From assembly GCA_021839785.1 (NCBI GenBank), contig JAKCAB010000303.1, positions 1 to 14,572 on the forward strand: a stretch of 14,572 bases of DNA, read 5' to 3'. The stretch comes from a bacterium (lineage in GTDB: Bacteria; Verrucomicrobiota; Verrucomicrobiae; Limisphaerales; J093). Below the pieces are notes generated by a model. That model saw only the letters and a program-made list of their open reading frames with translations. It did not search any database and was not told where the DNA came from. The position numbers and the translations under genes were made by a program. Of the stretch, positions 1 through 6,470 are shown piece after piece. Within the stretch, counting starts at the first letter, position 1. The number at the start of each line of letters is the position of its first letter.

Positions 1-834
1 CGCGACGTGGTGGTGTCAGCGCACGACTTCAAAGGAAACCAGCGTTGGCAGGTGCGGCCCGGCCAATTCAGCAGCATGCACGGGTTTTGCAGTTCGCCGG
101 TGCTGTTCCAGGACAAGGTCATCGTGAACTGCGATCACGACGGCCACGGGTACATCGTGGCGCTGGCACGCCGCGATGGCCGCGAACTCTGGCGGATCGC
201 GCGGCCGAACCACACGCGCAGCTATTGCACGCCGACGATCTTCGAGGCCGGCGGCCGCACGCAAATGGTCCTCAGTGGCACCCTGTGCGTGACCGGTTAT
301 GACCCCCACGACGGCAAGTTGCTGTGGATCATCGACGGGCCGACCGAGCAGTTCGTGGCCTCGATGGTCTTCAACCGGCGGACCAACTTGTTCTTCATGA
401 GCGGCGGCTTTCCGGACCACCACCTCCTCGCGATCCGGCCGGACGGCACCGGCGACATCACGCAGACGCACATTGCCTGGCGGCACAGCCGCGCTTCGTA
501 CGTGAGCTATGTGCCGTCGCCGATCGCCGAAGGCGACTACTTCCTGGTGGTGTCGGACCCCGGTTACGCGTGCTGCTTCGAGGCAGCGACCGGCAAGTTG
601 ATGTGGCAGGAGAAGCTGGGTGAGCACCACGCTTCGCTGGTTTCGGCCAACGGCCTGGTTTATTTCCTGAGCGATGAAGGCGTAACCATAGTCGTCAAAC
701 CGGGACCGATGTTCGAAGTAGTCGCGCGGAACGAAATCGGCGAAAAGTGCTTCGCCTCACCCGCGCTGAGCCAAGGCCAGATCTTTCTTCGAAGCGACAA
801 GCACCTTGGGTGCATTGGCGCCTGCCGCCGGTAG
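1..834 (+). CDS. PQQ-like beta-propeller repeat protein, 3' part
   Basis: The frame is open from the first base (Arg-Asp before the first GTG) and stops at TAG 832-834, so about 277 C-terminal residues are visible and the N-terminus lies outside the window. Blade-like repeats recur: 'SSPVLFQDKVIV' followed by 'ALARRDGRELWR', then 'CTPTIFEAGG' with 'GYDPHDGKLLW', then 'PSPIAEGDYFLVV' with 'CFEAATGKLMWQ'. The pattern of a strand, then 'D/A-x-x-G-K/R-x-L/M-W', is that of the PQQ_2/WD40-like propeller fold. The end 'SDKHLGCIGACRR' matches the usual last blade of these secreted proteins. In Verrucomicrobiota and Planctomycetota such proteins are common, usually without a dehydrogenase active site, and their ligands are mostly unknown; no enzymatic function can be assigned here. 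It converges on the helicase gene with a 19-base gap. Confidence 0.85.
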   Translation, partial: RDVVVSAHDFKGNQRWQVRPGQFSSMHGFCSSPVLFQDKVIVNCDHDGHGYIVALARRDGRELWRIARPNHTRSYCTPTIFEAGGRTQMVLSGTLCVTGYDPHDGKLLWIIDGPTEQFVASMVFNRRTNLFFMSGGFPDHHLLAIRPDGTGDITQTHIAWRHSRASYVSYVPSPIAEGDYFLVVSDPGYACCFEAATGKLMWQEKLGEHHASLVSANGLVYFLSDEGVTIVVKPGPMFEVVARNEIGEKCFASPALSQGQIFLRSDKHLGCIGACRR

Positions 835-853
835 CGCGGCGGATCAAGCAACG

Positions 854-2086
<1,233 letters not shown>

Positions 2087-2240
2087 GTGGTGATCTTAGA
2101 GGGTTTGCAGGAAAGATAAAGCCCGGCGATAAGGCGGGGACAGGTTTCGATCGTGCGGGGCGGCGCGAAAACAGGCAGGCCCGCCGATTTGACGCGCCAT
2201 TGCACCCGCCACACTTTCCGGGTCAGGCTCGACGCTTCGC

Positions 2241-2666
2241 TTGAACAAGCTGCTGCAAACTGCCGGATTCGCTGCCTGCCTCGTCGCCGTCCTGGCCACG
2301 TTGGGCGGGCATTGGGCTTTGCTGCAGTCGGTGGCCTGGGCGCGGATGATTGCGAGTTACTCGCAACAAGAGTCCTTGCCCGCGGCGGTGGCGAAGGCGC
2401 TCGGCGGCCGGCACCCGTGCCCGCTGTGCCTGAAGATCCGCGAAGGCCAGCAAAAGGAGCAGCGCGAAGGGCCGGCTCTGCCGTGGCTCAAACCGGGCAA
2501 ATCGCCCGAACTGTTTTGCGAGGCGCGCCCCAACCTTGTGCCGCGCGCGCCGGTCGCGGCCGCGGATGCCGTGCCGTTTGTGCCGGCTTTGCTCGCAGGT
2601 TTCATCGAGGCTCCTCCCACGCCTCCGCCCCGCCTCGATTGGGGATGCTGTAACTTGGCAGCCTGA
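2241..2666 (+). CDS. Small exported or membrane-anchored protein with HPCPLC motif
   Basis: A 141-residue protein that I cannot name. It starts at TTG 2241, which gives a good export signal: 'MNKLLQ', then a hydrophobic stretch at residues 9-33. No clear Shine-Dalgarno site precedes it. Next come 'LQSVAWARMIASYSQ' and 'HPCPLCLKIREGQQKE', with His58, Cys60 and Cys63, then a Pro-rich C-terminal half ending with a further Cys pair (136-137). Short proteins with 'Q-x-VAW...' followed by 'HPCxLC' occur in Verrucomicrobiota, as far as I recall as hypothetical proteins. The H-x-C-x-x-C arrangement suggests metal or thiol binding, but this is inference. It is the first gene of a co-directional block holding SCO, CusF-like and ZIP genes, which supports a copper-linked role. 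The antisense frames here are less protein-like. Confidence 0.68.
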   Translation: MNKLLQTAGFAACLVAVLATLGGHWALLQSVAWARMIASYSQQESLPAAVAKALGGRHPCPLCLKIREGQQKEQREGPALPWLKPGKSPELFCEARPNLVPRAPVAAADAVPFVPALLAGFIEAPPTPPPRLDWGCCNLAA

Positions 2667-2883
2667 TTCCCGCCGGCGCACGCGGCGTCCGCAACACGCG
2701 CCGGCGTTCGGCCCCGGGGCCAGGCCAAGCAGCCCCTTCGATCGGCCTTGGGCGGCGATTCCGGTGAATCGTCGCGTCCGCTCGACTTCAATCTTAACCA
2801 ACCCGGATACCTGCGATGGCGCGGCGCGCACGTGCGCGAACGCCGGCACGCGGCCGGCCGGTCAACCACGAAAATCAAAGACT
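2667..2883 (+). other. Gene-free gap before the CDVC barrel gene, with a perfect 14-base palindrome
   Basis: No convincing gene lies in this 217-base gap. An open frame continues through it in the frame of the next gene (an ATG occurs at 2536), but its translation is Arg/Pro-rich and the part before 2667 overlaps the HPCPLC gene out of frame, so I do not extend the barrel gene upstream. A perfect palindrome, CGCGCACGTGCGCG, lies at 2825-2838, about 45 bases before the proposed start at 2884. It could be an operator or hairpin, but in DNA this GC-rich it may be chance. Confidence 0.4.
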
Positions 2884-3885
2884 TTGAAAACCACGACCGC
2901 CGTAAATTCGAAACCGCAGCGAAGACGAAGCACGCTTGGCGCCTATGTGATTGGGGCCGGCTGGCTGGCTGGCTTCGGCGCGCAAAGCCGGGCCTGCGAC
3001 GTGTGCGCCATTTACTCGGCGCAACGAGCCGAAGGCGCGGCCGGCCGTGGCTTTGTCGCGGGCGTCGCCGAGCAGTTCACGCATTTCGGCACGCTGCAAA
3101 TGGATGGCCAGAAGGTGGACAATCCAACGTCCCAGCACCTCGACAGTTCCATTTCCCAAGTCTTCGCCGGCTACTATTTCAACGAACGCCTGGGCGTGCA
3201 GTTCAACCTGCCGGTCATCTACCGTTCGTTCCAGCGCCCCGCGGGGTTCGACCTCGACCGCGGAACCGAATCCGGCATCGGTGCCGTGTCGCTGCTGGGG
3301 AACGTGCGGCTGTTCCGGACCGACCGTGGCGATTGGACCGTCACCTGGAATGCGCTGGGCGGGGTGAAGTTCCCGACCGGCAGCACGCAGCGACTCACCG
3401 AGGAGTTCGCGGAAGTGGAGGTGCCCGGCGCGCCCGCCAGCGGCATTCACGGTCACGACCTCACGCTGGGCAGCGGCTCGTTTGACGGCTTGGTCGGCAC
3501 GTCCGCGCTCGTGCGGTGGCGTCGGGTCTTTCTTTCCGCGCAAATGCAGTATGCCATCCGTTCGACCGGCGATTACGATTACCGCTTCGCGAATGACCTG
3601 ACCTGGCTGGGCGGGCCGGGGGTGTACCTGGCCTTGGCGCATCGCTACACGCTGGCCTTGCAGGCGGTGGTCTCCGGGGAAGACAAGGGCACAGATACAT
3701 TCCAAGGCACGACCGCCGAGGACACCGGCTTGACCGCCGTTTACTTGGGGCCGCAAGTGAATTTCACCTGGAGCAGTCACCTCAGCGCCGAGGCCGCGGT
3801 GGACGTGCCCGTGAGCATCGACAACACCGCGCTCCAGGCGGTCCCGGACTGGCGTGCGCGGGCCGCATTGGCATGGCACTTTTGA
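2884..3885 (+). CDS. Outer-membrane beta-barrel protein with CDVC motif at its mature N-terminus
   Basis: Predicted 333-residue outer-membrane protein. The TTG at 2884 is chosen because it gives a complete signal peptide: a basic n-region ('KPQRRR', 10-15), a hydrophobic stretch (18-33) and 'AQSRA' before Cys38. No Shine-Dalgarno site is evident; GTG 2947 is a shorter alternative. Directly after the signal comes 'CDVCAIYSAQ' (Cys38, Cys41). The rest alternates in amphipathic strands: 'QVFAGYYFNERLGVQFNLPVIYR' region, 'WTVTWNALGGVKFPTGS', 'LALQAVVSGED', and a final 'ARAALAWHF' that ends in Phe, the classic beta-barrel C-terminal signature. It resembles transporter-type barrels of the MetA-pathway/phenol-degradation kind, though the exact family is uncertain. 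It is followed after 7 bases by the SCO gene, suggesting co-transcription and a role in metal or thiol traffic (inference). Confidence 0.8.
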   Translation: MKTTTAVNSKPQRRRSTLGAYVIGAGWLAGFGAQSRACDVCAIYSAQRAEGAAGRGFVAGVAEQFTHFGTLQMDGQKVDNPTSQHLDSSISQVFAGYYFNERLGVQFNLPVIYRSFQRPAGFDLDRGTESGIGAVSLLGNVRLFRTDRGDWTVTWNALGGVKFPTGSTQRLTEEFAEVEVPGAPASGIHGHDLTLGSGSFDGLVGTSALVRWRRVFLSAQMQYAIRSTGDYDYRFANDLTWLGGPGVYLALAHRYTLALQAVVSGEDKGTDTFQGTTAEDTGLTAVYLGPQVNFTWSSHLSAEAAVDVPVSIDNTALQAVPDWRARAALAWHF

Positions 3886-3892
3886 AACGCAA

Positions 3893-4507
3893 ATGAAAAC
3901 ACAGACAGTTCGACTCAAAAACAAGGCCGCCGTCCTGGCGCTGGGCTTGCTCTTGACCGCGTGCGGGCCCAAGCCCGTGACGCTGGGCCGGTATCGCGCG
4001 GTGGCCGATTTCCAATTGACCGACCGCACCGGGCGCCCGGTGAGCCGCAAGGACCTCGAAGGCAAGATCGTGGTCGTGGACTTCTTCTTTGCCAGTTGCG
4101 CGGAGCAGTGCCTGGTGCTCGGCCAGCGCATGGCGGAAGTGCACCGGCTGCTCGGCGACGCCGATGACGTGCGGCTGCTCTCGCTGACGGTCGATCCGCG
4201 CTCCGACACGCCCCAGGCCCTCGCCCGCTACGCCCCGCGGTTCACCGACGACACCAACCGCTGGTGGTTCGTCACCGGCGACAAGCCGGCGCTGTACGAC
4301 TTGATCCAGCACAGCTTCCTGCTGCCCGCGGGCGAGACTGCGGACGAACAGGCGAACTTCAGCAACGGATTCATCCACAGCGACAAGATCGCCTTGGTGG
4401 ACGCGCATGGGATGGTGCGGGCTTACTTCGATGGCCTGGCCGGCAGCACCCCCAAACGAATCGTCGAAGCCATCGACAAACTGCGGCACGAATCGCCGTC
4501 GAACTGA
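3893..4507 (+). CDS. SCO1/SenC-family lipoprotein (copper chaperone or thiol reductase)
   Basis: A 204-residue lipoprotein. ATG 3893 is chosen over upstream in-frame codons because it begins a clean signal: 'MKTQTVRLKNK', a hydrophobic run, then lipobox 'LTAC' with Cys24. A thioredoxin-like SCO domain follows: 'DFQLTDRTGRPVSRKDLEGK' region (39-58), 'VVVDFFFASCAEQC' with the CxxxC pair Cys69/Cys73, 'LLSLTVDPRSDTP' (95-107), and the conserved metal-ligand His162 in 'FIHSDKIALVD'. SCO proteins use two Cys and one His to bind copper and help assemble the CuA site of cytochrome oxidase, or act as thiol oxidoreductases, in the periplasm. An oddity is that the usual CPxxCP prolines are missing: the motif reads CAEQCL. 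The gene follows the barrel gene by 7 bases and precedes the CusF-SCO fusion by 35, so an operon is likely. Confidence 0.93.
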   Translation: MKTQTVRLKNKAAVLALGLLLTACGPKPVTLGRYRAVADFQLTDRTGRPVSRKDLEGKIVVVDFFFASCAEQCLVLGQRMAEVHRLLGDADDVRLLSLTVDPRSDTPQALARYAPRFTDDTNRWWFVTGDKPALYDLIQHSFLLPAGETADEQANFSNGFIHSDKIALVDAHGMVRAYFDGLAGSTPKRIVEAIDKLRHESPSN

Positions 4508-4542
4508 CGCCTCTCCGGTTTATCCCACTGGCATTGCCAACG

Positions 4543-5457
4543 ATGAAACGACTCTCTCTGTTCTTCCCGCTCGGGCTCGTCCTCCTTTGTTCCGCTTGCG
4601 GCGACAAGCACGCCGGTCCGCCGGCACAGACCGAGACGACGATCACGAACCTTCACACCTACCAGGTCAAAGGCGTGATCAAAAAGCTGCCGGCCAACGG
4701 CAAGACCGTGGTGATCCAGCACGAAGAAATCCCGGATTACATGTCCGCGATGACCATGCCTTTCCGGGTCAAGGACACAAACGTGCTGCGCGGACTCCAG
4801 CCCGGCGACGCGGTGTCCTTTCGCTTGTGCGTGACCGACGACGAAGGCTGGATCGACCGCATCACGCGCCTAGCGGCCGCGACGAACACGGACCGACCGC
4901 CGGAGCCGGCCGCACCGGCGACCGCCGTGGCGGCGCTCAATCCGGGTGACCTCCTGCCCGACTTCACGTTCACCAACGAACTCGGGCAGACCCTTCGCTT
5001 CAGTCAGTTCCGCGGGAGCGCGCTGGCGTTCACGTTCATCTTCACGCGGTGTCCGTTCCCGGAGTTTTGCCCGCGCATGTGCAAGCAGTTTTTGGCCGCG
5101 AGCCAGAAACTCGCGGCGATGGCGAATGCGCCCACGAACTGGCATTTGCTCACGATCTCGTTCGATCCCGAACACGACACGCCGGCGGTGCTGAAAGCGT
5201 ACGCGGAGCGGTACGGCTACGACCCCGCGCGGTGGAGCTTCGCGACCACTTCGGCGGAGGACATCGCCCGGCTGGCGCCGCTCTGCGATTTGATGGTTCG
5301 CCGTGAAGGCGCGAGTTACATGCACAACCTGCGGACGGTGGTGGTGGCCGCGGACGGTCGCGTCCGACGCATTTTCACCAACAACGAATGGGCGGCGGAC
5401 GAGTTGGCGAACGAGATCGTCCAGGCGGCGGCCGTCCGGGCGCCGGCATCGCCGTAG
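4543..5457 (+). CDS. CusF-like copper-binding domain fused to a SCO1/SenC domain, lipoprotein
   Basis: A 304-residue two-domain periplasmic protein. ATG 4543 begins a lipoprotein-type signal ('MKRLSLFF', hydrophobic run, 'CSACG' with Cys19; Cys at -3 is not ideal for a lipobox). Residues about 40-110 are a CusF-like domain: 'YQVKGVIKKLP', His60 in 'IQHEEIP', Met67, Met70 and Met72 in 'YMSAMTMPF', and 'LQPGDAVSFRL'. In CusF a His and two Met bind Cu(I)/Ag(I), stacked by a Trp; here that position appears to be Met or Tyr. An Ala/Pro linker (111-131) leads to the SCO domain (about 132-300) with 'DFTFTNELGQTLRFSQFRG', Cys170 and Cys176 in 'FTRCPFPEFCPRMC' (CX5C rather than CX3C; Cys180 gives another possible pair), 'TISFDPEHDTP' and His261 in 'YMHNLRTVVV'. 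It probably binds and relays copper alongside the upstream SCO protein. Confidence 0.92.
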   Translation: MKRLSLFFPLGLVLLCSACGDKHAGPPAQTETTITNLHTYQVKGVIKKLPANGKTVVIQHEEIPDYMSAMTMPFRVKDTNVLRGLQPGDAVSFRLCVTDDEGWIDRITRLAAATNTDRPPEPAAPATAVAALNPGDLLPDFTFTNELGQTLRFSQFRGSALAFTFIFTRCPFPEFCPRMCKQFLAASQKLAAMANAPTNWHLLTISFDPEHDTPAVLKAYAERYGYDPARWSFATTSAEDIARLAPLCDLMVRREGASYMHNLRTVVVAADGRVRRIFTNNEWAADELANEIVQAAAVRAPASP

Positions 5458-5476
5458 TCGCGCAAGCCGCGCACGC

Positions 5477-5506
5477 TTGACAGGCAAGCGGCCGGCCCTC
5501 TACAAG
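5477..5506 (+). promoter_or_regulatory. Candidate sigma70-type promoter upstream of the ZIP gene
   Basis: A perfect -35 hexamer TTGACA (5477-5482) is followed after 18 bases by TACAAG (5501-5506), matching four of six -10 positions. It sits in the 86-base gap between the CusF-SCO gene and the ZIP gene, so ZIP may be transcribed from its own promoter as well as by readthrough. A GGAGG (5523-5527) lies 16 bases before the ATG, too far for a typical ribosome binding site. This is pattern matching only. Confidence 0.38.
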
Positions 5507-5543
5507 CGGCCCGTCGGATCCGGGAGGCGCCGGGTCACGCCGT

Positions 5544-6449
5544 ATGCAACCGATTTCCTTGCTGGCGCTTTATTGCGTGCTGGTCGCGCTTGCCTCGCTG
5601 GCGGGAGGCTGGCTGCCGCTGGTCGTGCACCTCACGCACCGGCGGCTGCAAATCGCGATCAGCTTCGTGGCCGGTCTGATGCTGGGCATGGCCTTGCTCC
5701 ACTTCATTCCCCACGCGACCGCGCACACGCATTCGCTCGATCGCACGGTGGCGTGGGCCCTGGGCGGCTTTTTGGTGATGTTTTTCCTTCAGCGTTTCCT
5801 GCATTACCACCACCACGACGTGGACGAGGACACCGAGGAAGGTCATGCCCACCAGCACCAGCATGACGAACCGGAGGCGCACGGCCACCGCCACGACCAC
5901 GTCGGGGCCACCACGCCTCAACTTTCCTGGGCGGGCGCGGCGACCGGCCTGGCGTTGCACTCGCTGCTCGACGGGCTGGCGCTGGCGGCGGCCGTGGCGG
6001 CGGAATCGGCCGGGCACGGCGCCTGGCTGGGCCTGGGCACCACGTTGGCGGTGGTGCTGCACAAGCCGTTCGACGCGATGGCGGTGTCCACCTTGATGGC
6101 CAGCAGCGGGTGCTCCCGGTTCTCGCGGCACCTGTTCAACTGGCTGTTCGCGTTGGTGGCCCCGCTGGGCGTGGTGCTGTTTTCGCTGGGCGCGGGACAT
6201 TTTGCCGAGGAAAACCCTGCGCTGCTGGGCTTCGCGCTCGCGTTTTGCGCCGGCACGTTCCTGTGCATTTCGTGCAGCGACCTGCTGCCGGAACTCCAGT
6301 TCCACTCCCATGACCGCTTCAAACTCTCGCTGGCCTTGCTTGCCGGGTTGGGAGTGGCGGTGTTGATCGGCCAGTTCGAGACCTCCGGCCACGATCACGA
6401 GGCGCACGTCGCTCCGCGCGCGAGCGCCACGGTATTGTCAGCGGTTTGA
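5544..6449 (+). CDS. ZIP-family divalent metal transporter with His-rich cytoplasmic loop
   Basis: A 301-residue inner-membrane protein. ZIP transporters move Zn2+, Fe2+ or similar ions into the cytoplasm. Hydrophobic segments lie at about 5-28, 35-58 and 68-87; a loop at 86-119 holds many His in runs such as 'HYHHHD', 'HAHQHQHD' and 'HGHRHDH'; further segments lie at about 128-154, 162-186, 199-217, 226-248 and 260-277. The two ZIP signatures are present: 'ALHSLLDGLAL' (His139, Asp143) in TM4 and 'VVLHKPFDAMAV' (His173, Asp177) in TM5, the latter with Asp where many ZIPs have Glu. The C-terminal tail adds 'GHDHEAH'. The His-rich loop between TM3 and TM4 is where ZIPs commonly bind or sense zinc. 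It ends a block of copper-type envelope genes, so its substrate might not be zinc; metal specificity cannot be read from the sequence. Confidence 0.93.
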   Translation: MQPISLLALYCVLVALASLAGGWLPLVVHLTHRRLQIAISFVAGLMLGMALLHFIPHATAHTHSLDRTVAWALGGFLVMFFLQRFLHYHHHDVDEDTEEGHAHQHQHDEPEAHGHRHDHVGATTPQLSWAGAATGLALHSLLDGLALAAAVAAESAGHGAWLGLGTTLAVVLHKPFDAMAVSTLMASSGCSRFSRHLFNWLFALVAPLGVVLFSLGAGHFAEENPALLGFALAFCAGTFLCISCSDLLPELQFHSHDRFKLSLALLAGLGVAVLIGQFETSGHDHEAHVAPRASATVLSAV

Positions 6450-6470
6450 CCGGTGCGACCGGCGTGCGGA

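Noticed and set aside
825..842. CCGCCG/CGGCGG hairpin between the convergent propeller and helicase genes
   Set aside because: The stem is only six GC pairs, overlaps the stop codon region and has no U-run on either strand.
2189..2217. TTGACG followed by CACTTT as a promoter for the HPCPLC gene
   Set aside because: The -10 match is poor, so the element is not supported beyond a partial -35.
2536..2883. Upstream extension of the barrel gene to ATG 2536
   Set aside because: The extension overlaps the HPCPLC gene, is Arg/Pro-rich and would place the signal peptide internally.
2875..4209. Minus-strand open frame (444 codons) opposite the barrel and SCO genes
   Set aside because: Its product is low-complexity, while the plus strand encodes clear signal peptides, a beta-barrel and a SCO domain.
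6450..6462. CCGGT/ACCGG hairpin between the convergent ZIP and GH2 genes
   Set aside because: A five-base stem with a three-base loop and no U-run; expected by chance at this GC content.
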